64,000 bases of DNA from Sporosarcina cyprini (GCF_022048975.1 NZ_JAKMHX010000025.1:62001-126000); one strand, 5' to 3'. Shown: positions 1 to 8,649, numbered from the stretch's first letter. Program-made: numbers and translations. Notes: generated from the sequence alone by a model not told the origin.

Positions 1-1
1 G

Positions 2-490
2 CCAAAGAAAAATCGGCAAGAAGTCAACCACCTCGACATTACAATTCCAGAGCACGATTTCGGCATTAGCTGGAACATTGAAAACACATGGGCTATCGAA
101 AATTCATCCGTCAGGGAAGCGGGCTGCATCCACACGGCTCAGGGATTGGAGTTCGACTATGTTGGCGTTATCATTGGTGATGACATGCGATTTGAAGATG
201 GTGAAATCATTACAGATTTCACAAAACGAGCAAAGACAGACCAATCGTTAAGGGGCATTAAGGGAATTGCAAAGGAAGATCTAGATAGAGCCCATGAATT
301 GGCAGACCCGATTATTCGAAATACGTATCGAACACTTATGACGCGTGGGCAGAAGGGGTGTTTTGTGTTTTGTACGGATACTACTTTGCAGAAGTATTTA
401 GCGGAGCGGTTGGAGAGAGTTATTTTGCATCGGAAAGAGCGGGAGAAGTTGTTGTATTTGGTGGATGAGGGGGAGGAATATCTTGTTTGA
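2..490 (+). CDS. C-terminal part of a DUF2075-type DNA/RNA helicase (5' end outside window)
   Basis: The reading frame is open from base 2, so the gene begins upstream of the window; the ATG at 146 is internal. The visible 162 residues contain HTAQGLEFDYVGVIIG, which resembles the late helicase motif in which a TxQGxE segment binds nucleotide and DNA. A conserved tail rich in Arg and Tyr (NTYRTLMTRGQKG) follows. This pattern is typical of the C-terminal end of DUF2075 proteins, P-loop ATPases often found in defence or mobile islands and sometimes fused to a GIY-YIG nuclease. The Walker A region and any N-terminal nuclease are not visible, so the overall role cannot be read here. Confidence 0.7.
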   Translation, partial: PKKNRQEVNHLDITIPEHDFGISWNIENTWAIENSSVREAGCIHTAQGLEFDYVGVIIGDDMRFEDGEIITDFTKRAKTDQSLRGIKGIAKEDLDRAHELADPIIRNTYRTLMTRGQKGCFVFCTDTTLQKYLAERLERVILHRKEREKLLYLVDEGEEYLV

Positions 491-579
491 TATTATTACC
501 AAGGCTCATCTTAAATTTTGACCTAAGAGGGATATTCTCTTTTAAAGAAATATATTAAGGGAAGGGGAGACTATAAAAG

Positions 580-1161
580 ATGAAAGCAATTGTGAAATCT
601 ATACAATTTTTAACGGCTCTCTTAATCCTTACAGGAATAGGATATGGAATATGGTATATTATCAATTTAATTTGGAGAGCATTTTCCGATTTGAACGATG
701 GAATAGTTGCTGCAATAGTCACGGCAACGGCAACATTTTTGGTAACTCTTTTATCAATAATTTTGGGAAAAAGCTATGAGAGAAAATTATTAATTGAAAA
801 AGAGATGAGAGACAAAAAAATCCCGGTATATAATGAATTTATTGAATTTATTTTTAAAATATTAAATTCAAGTAAGACTAATAACCAACTGAGCGAAAAA
901 GAAATGACTGACTTTGTCATTAACTTCACAAAAGAGATATTAATTTGGGGATCTGATGATGTAATTTTTCAGTGGTCAAAATACCGAAAAAGCGCATTGG
1001 AAAATGCAATGAACGGATCTAATATCGATTCAATGTTCGAACTTGAAAAGTTATTAATTGCAATAAGAAAGGACACCGGACATAAAAAATCGAAAATTGA
1101 AAGAGGAGAACTATTAAGATTGTTCATTAACGATATAGATAAGTATATACATCCAAAATAA
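580..1161 (+). CDS. Two-TM membrane protein, function unknown
   Basis: A 193-residue protein with two predicted membrane helices near the N-terminus (about residues 9-32 and 42-63), followed by a charged, mostly helical cytoplasmic domain of about 130 residues. A GGGAAGGGGAG ribosome site precedes the ATG. The region is very AT-rich compared with the Nudix/helicase pair downstream, as is usual for recently acquired genes. I recognise the layout (two helices plus a soluble helical domain with a basic HKKSKIERGELL stretch) as that of small membrane proteins scattered through accessory islands, but no domain can be named. It lies 90 bp after the DUF2075 gene on the same strand. Confidence 0.6.
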   Translation: MKAIVKSIQFLTALLILTGIGYGIWYIINLIWRAFSDLNDGIVAAIVTATATFLVTLLSIILGKSYERKLLIEKEMRDKKIPVYNEFIEFIFKILNSSKTNNQLSEKEMTDFVINFTKEILIWGSDDVIFQWSKYRKSALENAMNGSNIDSMFELEKLLIAIRKDTGHKKSKIERGELLRLFINDIDKYIHPK

Positions 1162-1201
1162 GGTATTTAAAAAAGCAGGAGTTGAAGGGAGGAATAAAAA
1201 A

Positions 1202-1311
1202 TTGTATATAGATAAACTAAAACTAAAAAACTTCACAGCAATAAAAGAACTTGACTTACCCTTTTAGTGGAATGGAAAGAAGCTGTGCAGAGATTCTTAT
1301 CCAACAAGTAG
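1202..1311 (+). pseudogene. Deletion scar: 5' stub of an AAA-type ATPase gene joined to a 3' stub
   Basis: After a good ribosome site (AAGGGAGG at 1185-1192) a TTG at 1202 starts a 21-residue reading frame, YIDKLKLKNFTAIKELDLPF, ending in TAG at 1265-1267. This is the canonical first beta strand of OLD/AAA15/SMC-like ATPases (hydrophobic-x-KLKNFxxIKE), normally followed by the P-loop, which is absent. Overlapping the stop, another frame (GTG at 1267 to TAG at 1311) reads VEWKEAVQRFLSNK, which looks like the end of a protein. I infer that one or more genes were deleted, leaving the first 60 bases and the last 40 or so. The family call for the 5' stub is fairly safe; the 3' stub is uncertain. 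Confidence 0.5.
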
Positions 1312-1336
1312 AGACGAGAAACTAGAGGTGACCACC

Positions 1337-1753
1337 ATGCCAACCCCCATCCACGTCGTAGCCGCAATCATCCACAACACCCAAGGCGAAATCCTCTGCG
1401 CCCGCCGCTCACCCCATATGCCGCTCTCCGGCTATTGGGAGTTCCCAGGTGGGAAAGTGGAAGAAGGAGAATCGCCGCAAGATGCGTTAATCCGAGAAAT
1501 TCAGGAGGAACTAGCCTGCACCATAGAGGTAGGTTCGTTCGTAGAAGATACCATCCATTCGTACGAAACATTTTCCATCCGCTTAGAAACGTACTTTGCA
1601 CAGATCCAAGAGGGCACGCCAAGCGCAAAAGAACATAGTGAACTAAGGTGGGTTCCATGGCAAGAGCTTCGGTCGCTGGATTGGGCGCCAGCAGATTTAC
1701 CAGCTGTAGAAAGGGTGATAGAGGTATGCGAGAAGGGTTATATGAACAGCTGA
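1337..1753 (+). CDS. Nudix (MutT-like) hydrolase
   Basis: A 138-residue single-domain Nudix protein. The Nudix box GX5EX7REUXEEXGU is visible as GGKVEEGESPQDALIREIQEEL, giving the Mg-binding glutamates. Similarity is closest to the MutT/NudG group, which cleaves oxidised or modified nucleoside triphosphates (8-oxo-dGTP, 5-methyl-CTP). The start is placed at ATG 1337 because the GTG at 1328 lies inside the AGAGGTG ribosome site. Its last 28 bases overlap the start of the helicase gene, so the two are translationally coupled. Pairing of a small Nudix protein with a DUF3427 helicase suggests a shared role, perhaps nucleotide sensing or pool control in defence or repair, but that is inference. 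Confidence 0.88.
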   Translation: MPTPIHVVAAIIHNTQGEILCARRSPHMPLSGYWEFPGGKVEEGESPQDALIREIQEELACTIEVGSFVEDTIHSYETFSIRLETYFAQIQEGTPSAKEHSELRWVPWQELRSLDWAPADLPAVERVIEVCEKGYMNS

Positions 1754-4700
1754 TCAATGCGCAAGTGAAAGCCGAGTTGCTGGCATTACCTGACCTAGAA
1801 TTTGCTGTGGAGACTGGGAAGTTAGACGAAGCGGAAGCTCCCGCCTTACTATCAAGTTATATTTCGTCTGTCACGAAGCTTGCGTTGTCACATATCCGTG
1901 AGGAGAAAGGTCAAGACGAGGCGCTTCTTCGCCAGGTGCAGGCTTGTAATAAGATGATTGATGTCTTGCAGCGTACTTTGGATGATGAAGCATTCGCGGC
2001 GCTAAAGATCGATGAGCAGGCGGAGATGCTGCTTTCGTTATATAAGACGCTTAACACGACGCGAGCTCTTTCCACGCAAAAGGTACTGCGGCCGGTAACA
2101 CCGTTATCGCAGAGTTCGTTGTTTACGGGATCTCACGCGGAGCCGAATATGCTGGAGGAGTTGAAGAAAGAGATTCAGACGTCGGATGAAATTGAATGGC
2201 TTGTGTCGTTTGTGAAGTGGTCTGGTTTACGGATTATCTTAGAAGACTTGAAGCAATTCACTGAACGCGGTGGACGTCTGCGGGTAATTACGACATCTTA
2301 TATGGAAGCGACCGATTTGAAAGCGCTTCAGGCGTTGAGTCAGCTATCGAATACTGAAGTGCGTGTATCGCTTGATAAAGAGCGGACCCGGCTGCATGCG
2401 AAGGCGTACTTGTTTAAACGATATACAGGGTTTAGTACAGCGTACATAGGATCGTCAAATCTCTCAAATCCAGCGTTGACGTCGGGGCTCGAGTGGAATT
2501 TGAAGGTAACGGAGCAAGATTCGTTTGATATTATTCGGAAGTTTGAGGCTACGTTTGAGAGTTACTGGAATGATGAGGAGTTTAAACGCTTGTTGCCGGA
2601 AGATGAGACCAATTGGCAGCTCGTTCGCCGGTCGCTACAGAAAGAACGCGTTGCGGAAGAGAGTGAAGCGTACTTCTTAGACATCCGTCCGTATCATTAC
2701 CAGCAGGAGATTTTGGATGAGCTAGAAGTAGAGCGGACTGTACATGGTCATATGCGGAATTTGGTCGTAGCTGCGACGGGTGTTGGGAAAACCGTGATTT
2801 CGGCGTTTGACTTTAAGCGTTTTCTTGCGAAGACGCCCCATGCGAAGCTTTTATTTATTGCCCATCGGGAAGAGATCTTACAGCAAAGCATGCATACGTT
2901 TCGTGCGATTTTGAAAGATGCGAACTTTGGTGAGCTGTTCGTAGGAAAGTATGAGCCGACTCGTTTGGATCATTTGTTTATGAGCATTCAGAGTTGGAAT
3001 AGCCGAAAGATGATAGAGAAGACGACGGCAGATTTCTACGATTTTATTATCGTCGATGAATTTCATCATGCGACGGCTCCGAGTTATCGTGCGTTGTTAG
3101 GGTATTACAAGCCGACTGTTTTGGTTGGTCTCACCGCAACACCAGAGCGGATGGATAACGAAAATATTTTAGAGTACTTTGATGACCGGATTGCATCTGA
3201 AATGCGACTGACGGAGGCAATTGATCGGAAGTTGCTTAGTCCGTTTCATTATTTTTGCGTGACGGACAATGTCGATCTTTCCGCGATCAAGTGGACACGC
3301 AAAGGCTATGATGTTGAGGAGCTTTCTAATGTCTATACGGCGAATGATCGACGAAGTGATCTGATCATACAAAGCATCCGGAAGTATGTGACGTCAATGG
3401 AGGAGGTCAAAGCTCTCGGTTTTTGTGTGTCTGTTGAGCATGCGCTTTATATGGCTCATTATTTTAACCAGAAGGGAATTCCTTCGATGGCGCTGCATGG
3501 GGGTTCACCAGATGAGGAACGGCGTGCAGCGAAGCGGAAATTAGAGACGGGTGAAATTCGTTTTGTGTTTGTGGTGGATTTGTATAACGAAGGGGTCGAT
3601 ATTCCGACAGTCAACACGATTTTGTTCTTGCGTCCGACGGAAAGTCTGACAGTCTTCTTGCAGCAACTCGGGAGGGGCTTGCGCTTAGCGGACGGCAAGG
3701 AGTGCTTAACCGTTCTCGACTTTGTCGGACAAGCACATGCAGACTATCCGTTTGAGCAGAAGTTCCGAGCACTCGTTGGCCGAACGAAGCACTCCATCCG
3801 GCATTATGTGGAGAATGGATTTTATCAGTTGCCGAAGGGCTCGGCAATTATACTGGAACGGCAGGCAAAGGAGTACATACTTCGCAATGTGAAGGAAGCG
3901 AAGACAACGAAAGCGAACCTTGTGAGCCAGTTGCGTTATTTCGAGGAGGATACGGGAGAGGCTCTGACCTTAGCAAACTTCTTGCGTTATCATCATCTGA
4001 CGCTTGCTGAGTTTTATGGGAAAGGCAAAAATCGTACGTTCTCTCGGCTGAAAGTAGAAGCTGGTGTGATGGAGGACTTTACGAGTGAGTACGAGGAAGT
4101 TGTGGAGAAGCGGATCCATGCGTTGATCCACCTGAATTCAGCGGATTTGCTGCGGTTCTTAATTGACTACGTACGAACCGGCGAAATCTGCGGAGAAGAG
4201 CAGCAGCTGATGGTTGGAATGTTGTACTACTCCTTCTTCGGGAAGCCACCTGCAGAGCTGGGGTTTGCCAGTATGGACGACGGGATGCGGCAGTTGCTTA
4301 CTAGTGACGCTTTGAAGGAAGAAATTCTTGAAGTGCTAGGTGTTTGTCTCGCGAACCTCAAAACGGTCGAAAAGCCATCGCCATTTGAGTATGTATCTCC
4401 GCTGCGCGTGCATGCCGAATATACGTCTGACCAAGTGCTCGCGGCGTTCGGCTACTTCAATGAAACGGCGAAGCCGGCGTTTCGGGAAGGGGTCAAGTAC
4501 TTGGAGGACAAGCAAACAGATATCTTTTTCATCACGTTGAACAAGACGGACAAGGACTTTTCCCCGTCCACGCAATACAAGGACTACGCGATGGGTACGC
4601 ATTTGTTCCACTGGCAGTCACAGAACCGCACGTCGGTGACGAGTCCAACTGGGCAGAGGTATATTCATCAGCGGACGAACGGGACGTCGATCGCGCTTTT

Positions 4701-4863
4701 TGTCCGTGAGTATCGGCAGCAGGATGGCTACACTGGACCGTTTACATTTTTCGGGACGGCGGAGTATGTGCGTCATGAGGGGGACCGGCCAATTAGTTTT
4801 GTGTGGCGGCTGGATGAGGAGATGCCGGCGAGGATGATTGGTGGGAGTTTGAGTGTGGTGTGA
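1726..4863 (+). CDS. PLD-like nuclease / SF2 helicase / DUF3427 fusion protein
   Basis: A 1045-residue multidomain protein. Residues about 150-300 form a phospholipase D-type nuclease domain with an HAKAYLF motif (H224, HxK) followed by IGSSNLS. A superfamily 2 helicase core follows: Walker A GVGKT at 352-356, DEFHH (DEAH-type box) at 444-448, a TATPER segment, and motif VI QQLGRGLR from 646. The C-terminal third matches the layout of DUF3427. The start MREGLYEQL at 1726 overlaps the Nudix gene; upstream in-frame starts lie deep inside that gene. Proteins of this build are known as orphan helicases in defence and repair contexts. The HxK signature has only one copy in this polypeptide, so a dimer would be expected for catalysis, as in other single-motif PLD nucleases. 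Confidence 0.88.
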   Translation: MREGLYEQLINAQVKAELLALPDLEFAVETGKLDEAEAPALLSSYISSVTKLALSHIREEKGQDEALLRQVQACNKMIDVLQRTLDDEAFAALKIDEQAEMLLSLYKTLNTTRALSTQKVLRPVTPLSQSSLFTGSHAEPNMLEELKKEIQTSDEIEWLVSFVKWSGLRIILEDLKQFTERGGRLRVITTSYMEATDLKALQALSQLSNTEVRVSLDKERTRLHAKAYLFKRYTGFSTAYIGSSNLSNPALTSGLEWNLKVTEQDSFDIIRKFEATFESYWNDEEFKRLLPEDETNWQLVRRSLQKERVAEESEAYFLDIRPYHYQQEILDELEVERTVHGHMRNLVVAATGVGKTVISAFDFKRFLAKTPHAKLLFIAHREEILQQSMHTFRAILKDANFGELFVGKYEPTRLDHLFMSIQSWNSRKMIEKTTADFYDFIIVDEFHHATAPSYRALLGYYKPTVLVGLTATPERMDNENILEYFDDRIASEMRLTEAIDRKLLSPFHYFCVTDNVDLSAIKWTRKGYDVEELSNVYTANDRRSDLIIQSIRKYVTSMEEVKALGFCVSVEHALYMAHYFNQKGIPSMALHGGSPDEERRAAKRKLETGEIRFVFVVDLYNEGVDIPTVNTILFLRPTESLTVFLQQLGRGLRLADGKECLTVLDFVGQAHADYPFEQKFRALVGRTKHSIRHYVENGFYQLPKGSAIILERQAKEYILRNVKEAKTTKANLVSQLRYFEEDTGEALTLANFLRYHHLTLAEFYGKGKNRTFSRLKVEAGVMEDFTSEYEEVVEKRIHALIHLNSADLLRFLIDYVRTGEICGEEQQLMVGMLYYSFFGKPPAELGFASMDDGMRQLLTSDALKEEILEVLGVCLANLKTVEKPSPFEYVSPLRVHAEYTSDQVLAAFGYFNETAKPAFREGVKYLEDKQTDIFFITLNKTDKDFSPSTQYKDYAMGTHLFHWQSQNRTSVTSPTGQRYIHQRTNGTSIALFVREYRQQDGYTGPFTFFGTAEYVRHEGDRPISFVWRLDEEMPARMIGGSLSVV

Positions 4864-4883
4864 GTTGGAGCCTTATTAACTGG

Positions 4884-4920
4884 GCCGTTGGAGGGGAATC
4901 AAACATCCAACGGCTTTTTA
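4884..4920 (+). terminator. Rho-independent terminator after the Nudix-helicase pair
   Basis: Perfect 9-bp inverted repeat GCCGTTGGA (4884-4892) / TCCAACGGC (4906-4914) followed by TTTTTAG, 20 bases after the helicase stop. Confidence 0.9.
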
Positions 4921-5114
4921 GTATTATACATTAACCATATTTTTCTATCGGGGTTACACTTTAGGGAATATCTTACTGGATATATATGCCCTTTTGCTCG
5001 CTTCCATGGTACAATATAATTAGAAAATTCAATAGAAAGTCATGTTCGGAAATACATAATTGCAGAGGCTATCGTCAAGTGAAGGTAATGGTATCGCAGG
5101 GAGGGGAAGAAAAA

Positions 5115-6188
5115 GTGGTATTTGTTAAAAAGCCATTCTTGTCAAGAGTGGTTGCTGCCTTGAAGGATAAAGAAGATTTGAACACACCTGTGATGATCAA
5201 AGAAGAGGAATCGATTGATTTAGAGATTGCACGATTGAAGAGAGAATTGGATGGTGGGCATTTTTCTGACAAGAGGGCAAAAGAGCTGAAGAAACAAATT
5301 AAGTTATTTGAGATTGGAAAAGCGGGGGAGCAATCGCTGTTATTTGAATTGAAGAACTCATTTCTGCCCATCATGATTTTGCATGATATCCGAAATGAAC
5401 ATAAGGGCTTACAAGCGCAGTTCGATTTTATTGTCGTCACCCGTCATTTCTTTTTGGTCATTGAAGTGAAAAAGTATTATGGGAATATCACGGTCAATGA
5501 AAAAGGGGAGTTCATCCGTTCGGTGTACCGTGGACGTCGTCTAATCTCGCAAGAGGGGATGTATAGTCCTGTCCGACAAGTTGAACGGCAAGTGGAAGTG
5601 CTGCGATCTATGCTCGTGGATCATGAGGTGATTGAAAAAACGCCAATTCGATATGCGGTTGCCTTCGCAAACGACAAAACGGTTATTAACTTGACAGACG
5701 CACCGATGGACGTGAAAGATAAAGTGTTTCGGGCAGATGGAATTGTCTCTTTCTTGAAAACTGAATTAACCAAGAAGTCACCTGTTCATTTTGGGGATAA
5801 TCGTATGCGTGAGTTTGCGGAATACATAAAGTCGCAGCATGTTACGAAGATCGAAGTTGAAGAACAGGATGAAACAGAAGTGAGTTTTTACTTGGAAGAA
5901 GCAGTAGCTGAGGAAAATGATAATGTGCATGAAGGAAATGGTTATGCCCCTTTGTCAGATGATGAGCTGGAGACTGTCCTAAAAGAGTTCCGGAAAAATC
6001 TTGCGGAAACAAGTGGTCGGAAGGCATTCCATATCTTTACGAATAAAATGATGGCCGAATTGGTTGAAAAAAGGCCGATAACAGTGGAAGAACTCCGGGG
6101 AATCAACGGATTTGGGGATAAGAAGATAGGAGATTTTGGTAGGGATTTGATAAGTATTATTCGAAGTCACCAACTTGAGCGTAGGTGA
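5115..6188 (+). CDS. NERD nuclease-related protein with C-terminal HRDC domain
   Basis: A 357-residue protein. Residues about 65-190 form a NERD domain, a PD-(D/E)XK-like fold: GEQSLLFEL with E72, QFDFIVV with D104, and VIEVKKYYG with E117 and K119. Residues about 285-355 form an HRDC domain (KNLAETSGRKAF, ITVEELRGINGFGDKK), a helical nucleic-acid binding module found in RecQ helicases. GTG 5115 is chosen because AGGGAGGGGAAG lies just upstream and no site fits the earlier ATGs. A DNA-binding nuclease acting in repair or defence is likely; substrate unknown. It has its own transcription unit, separated from the helicase by a terminator, but sits in the same island. Confidence 0.83.
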   Translation: MVFVKKPFLSRVVAALKDKEDLNTPVMIKEEESIDLEIARLKRELDGGHFSDKRAKELKKQIKLFEIGKAGEQSLLFELKNSFLPIMILHDIRNEHKGLQAQFDFIVVTRHFFLVIEVKKYYGNITVNEKGEFIRSVYRGRRLISQEGMYSPVRQVERQVEVLRSMLVDHEVIEKTPIRYAVAFANDKTVINLTDAPMDVKDKVFRADGIVSFLKTELTKKSPVHFGDNRMREFAEYIKSQHVTKIEVEEQDETEVSFYLEEAVAEENDNVHEGNGYAPLSDDELETVLKEFRKNLAETSGRKAFHIFTNKMMAELVEKRPITVEELRGINGFGDKKIGDFGRDLISIIRSHQLERR

Positions 6189-6221
6189 ACATATTCAGTC
6201 TATTATCTGTTATTTGACATA

Positions 6222-6264
6222 AGAAAAGCCCAATGTCTGCTACGCAAACAGTGGACTTTTTTAA
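6222..6264 (+). terminator. Probable terminator after the NERD gene
   Basis: AAAAGCCCA at about 6222-6230 pairs with TGGACTTTT at about 6252-6260 (one mismatch), then T-rich sequence. The loop carries TCTGCTACGCAAAC, which recurs as TCTACTACGCAAAC about 45 bases later. Confidence 0.5.
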
Positions 6265-6381
6265 ATATATTCAATCAAGGTCTACTACGCAAACCATAAT
6301 TAAATATAATATTTAGTGTATGCATAAAACCATTATAGTATGTAAACGAATGGATATCAAGTGTAAAGGATGATTAGATAA

Positions 6382-7188
6382 ATGTGTTATGAAGTAAATG
6401 TGTTCTTCGATGAAAGCGGAAAAGCCCAGGAGCCATTACACTTTATGGGGGCTGCTTCAATTCCAAAACATCTGCACGAGAAACATAAAGGCCAGTTAAA
6501 TTCTATTATAAAAAAACATGATATTCATTGGACTAAGTATAGTGGCCACTACGAGACGGGAAATGCCATTCGAGATTTTATAAAAATCCTGTTAGAAACA
6601 CCTTTTCTTTTGTCGGCAAATATTATCTCTTACAACATTAACGTAATTGAGAGAAACTCAAAAAATATCAAACCTTTTATGAACGATATCGTAGAGCATA
6701 CTGTGTATAACAAATTTCCGGAACGAGTGATTTATGGCGTTGTTAGAAAGCATGGAAAACACACAAGAATAAAAGCGGATTTGTTTATAGAGCATGATAA
6801 TGTTTATGAGCCAACTTCTGGAATATATAGTTTGAAGGAGGATCTCCCAAAGCAATTAAATATTCAAAGTGTATATCGAAATGATACATACATAGTGAGA
6901 AATACTGAATACCGACGTAAAAAAGAAGATTTCGGTATTGAGTTTATTGATTTGATTTTAGGCTTTACTAGGTTAATTGTACTAAATAACCCGGTTGCCG
7001 CAGGAAGGAACTTTAAAAAACGTGAACTGTTGTATGAACTATTGAAAAAAGATAAATACAATCTATTTTATTTTATGGAGAACATTAAATTGTATGAATG
7101 GGATAACAGTAGTTCACAATTGGAACCCATTGACTTTAAGAACTACCTATATACTTTTATTGGTACATCACGCTCACTGGGATTATAA
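6382..7188 (+). CDS. DUF3800 family protein
   Basis: A 268-residue protein with the hallmarks of DUF3800: an N-terminal VFFDESGK motif (D10, E11) that starts the first strand of an RNase H-like fold, an acidic pair near residue 137 (LFIEHDN), and IEFIDLILGFTRL with D190 near the end. The three acidic clusters are the expected metal-binding set. DUF3800 proteins are predicted nucleases found in phages, plasmids and defence islands; biochemical function is mostly undefined. The gene stands alone, with AAAGGATGAT as ribosome site, and is AT-rich. Immediately downstream lies the decayed jetD copy. Confidence 0.75.
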   Translation: MCYEVNVFFDESGKAQEPLHFMGAASIPKHLHEKHKGQLNSIIKKHDIHWTKYSGHYETGNAIRDFIKILLETPFLLSANIISYNINVIERNSKNIKPFMNDIVEHTVYNKFPERVIYGVVRKHGKHTRIKADLFIEHDNVYEPTSGIYSLKEDLPKQLNIQSVYRNDTYIVRNTEYRRKKEDFGIEFIDLILGFTRLIVLNNPVAAGRNFKKRELLYELLKKDKYNLFYFMENIKLYEWDNSSSQLEPIDFKNYLYTFIGTSRSLGL

Positions 7189-7227
7189 GATTGATGCTCT
7201 CTTTCGTCAGAATATCTTTCAGTTCTT

Positions 7228-7660
7228 TACATATTGCCCAGCGCCTTTCCACCCAGTCTTGCATGGTATACTACAATCAATATCCATCCCAACCACAAAT
7301 CGCAACCTATACATACATCAAACCGGAGGCAGGGCATGATCACGACGCAAACATTCTAGAGACAGTCGTCTGCAAAACAGGTGAATCCGTCGATCCGCTC
7401 GGAAATCAGGAATGAGTTATCCAGAAATGGACTGCTCGGACATACCGGACGCTTGGGAATGTACAAGCAGCGGTCGACTACGATCCATGCCGCCTGAAGA
7501 TGTCATCAAGCTGGGGTTGAAACCGAAATCCCACAGAAGCTCGCTAACAGTTTCGGACTCGTTGCTGAGCGGTGTGTTGCGGAAAAGATGTTTGATCCAA
7601 GACGTCCGGTTCAAGACAGATGGAAAGACGCTGTCAACAAGTGACGGGTACCTGTTCAAG
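7228..7660 (+). pseudogene. Decayed 5' fragment of jetD with its promoter
   Basis: The segment is closely similar to the promoter and first ~105 codons of the intact jetD at 19292. Shared upstream features include TTCCACCCA, CATGGTATACTACAATCAAT and a GGAGG site before ATGATCACGACGCAAACATT. The ATG at 7337 is followed by a one-base deletion that creates TAG after seven codons; a second lesion turns the Trp codon in the NQEW segment into TGA (7413-7415). Similarity resumes (CTNVRTLGNV-like segment, KLGLKPKS, SDSLLS, VRFKTDGKT) and ends near 7640. No jetA, B or C sequence follows. It is a dead duplicate or the remnant of an older Wadjet locus. Confidence 0.85.
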
Positions 7661-7742
7661 ATTAAATTAAGTCAACTCACTATAATTGCATATGCATGAG
7701 AACTATTTGAAATGGTTGAATTGATGTGAATGTTTCTGGCGC

Positions 7743-7769
7743 AGGCACCGTCAAAGATGCCTTTTTTTG
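7743..7769 (+). terminator. Short terminator after the jetD remnant
   Basis: AGGCA (7743-7747) / TGCCT (7758-7762) stem followed by seven T residues. It could end transcription running in from the remnant promoter. Confidence 0.5.
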
Positions 7770-7808
7770 GATCTTAACGAATTGTACGGCTACCTATGTA
7801 ATAATTGC

Positions 7809-8384
7809 TCATCGTACTCTGCCCTTCTGCACGTATTCTGCAAATTTTCCATATGCCCAATCCAATCCATTCATTACTGAATCTGACCAATTTCTTGGTT
7901 TAGTATCCAACCAACTTTCCTTGGCTTTTAACCAATACTGTGCTAGCTCATAGCCATCAATCAACTTAATGCCTTGCTCTGCTGCAAGCTTTTTTGCAGC
8001 AGAACTATAATCACTTGTTGTTACAAAATATCCACCGGTGGCATTGTAGCGAACCATGCTTGAATGCAAAATTGCTATTTGAGATCTTTCTATAAGGTTC
8101 TCGGGTTTATAACATTTTACTTCAACAACATAGACATCTCGGTTTGGGAGTGTGTGGAAAATATCCACTCCGTCATCACCTGAATGGGGTGTTACCTTTG
8201 CTCTGCCGCCTAAAACATTTTCCATAATACTTGCAACAAATATCTCAAAAGCAAAGGGGTTTTCTTCTTTGTTAGGATTAGGTTTTCGGTAAACCATCTT
8301 TTTTGGCTTTAGATTATGATCATTCTTAAACCGATGATATATACCCAAGGATAGTGTCTCATACAATTTTTCTTCGCTGTGCAT
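7809..8384 (-). CDS. Mrr-like restriction endonuclease
   Basis: A 191-residue protein with a complete Mrr-type PD-(D/E)XK catalytic domain: FAFEIFVASIM (E47), SGDDGVDIF (D74), VYVVEVKCYK (E88, K90), then GGYFVTTSDYSSAAKKLA and GIKLIDGYELAQYW, which form the usual C-terminal half of the fold. Mrr-like enzymes are type IV restriction or repair nucleases that cut modified or foreign DNA. There is no N-terminal winged helix of the E. coli Mrr type; residues 1-40 are short and charged. It is transcribed towards the jetD remnant and lies 85 bases downstream of a 59-aa gene on the same strand. AAAGGGA precedes the ATG. Confidence 0.85.
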   Translation of the reverse strand: MHSEEKLYETLSLGIYHRFKNDHNLKPKKMVYRKPNPNKEENPFAFEIFVASIMENVLGGRAKVTPHSGDDGVDIFHTLPNRDVYVVEVKCYKPENLIERSQIAILHSSMVRYNATGGYFVTTSDYSSAAKKLAAEQGIKLIDGYELAQYWLKAKESWLDTKPRNWSDSVMNGLDWAYGKFAEYVQKGRVR

Positions 8385-8469
8385 AGCTATAGTCCCTTTC
8401 TTTGTATATATATCATATACTCTCCAATCTAGGGGGAATTCAGTACGTTTCCGGAATATAGTGATTCAA

Positions 8470-8649
8470 CTATTCATTTAACAGGGAATCTAGCTGGTCA
8501 GAGATAACCCCCAAGATTTTTTCCGTATTTCTTCTTTGCTTAATATCTAGCTGTCTGGCGGTAAAATGTAAGTTATCATTCAAACTACTTAATTCATCTG
8601 TTAATTTGTTAATTGCCCTTATAATCTCAAAAGCTGTATCATCACTCAT
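8470..8649 (-). CDS. Small 59-aa helical protein upstream of the Mrr-like gene
   Basis: An ATG at 8649 follows an excellent GGAGGAGAT ribosome site at a 3-4 base gap and opens a 59-codon frame ending in TAG at 8470-8472. The product (MSDDTAFEIIRAINKLTDEL to DQLDSLLNE) is acidic and almost wholly helical with heptad-like spacing of hydrophobic residues, so it may form a coiled coil. It precedes the Mrr-like nuclease on the same strand by 85 bases and is probably co-transcribed. It could be a partner or inhibitor of the nuclease, but nothing in the sequence proves that. Confidence 0.65.
   Translation of the reverse strand: MSDDTAFEIIRAINKLTDELSSLNDNLHFTARQLDIKQRRNTEKILGVISDQLDSLLNE

Noticed and set aside
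1368-1757. 129-aa minus-strand frame across the Nudix gene
   Set aside because: Shadow of the Nudix coding strand; no ribosome site, and the plus-strand protein has a full Nudix box.
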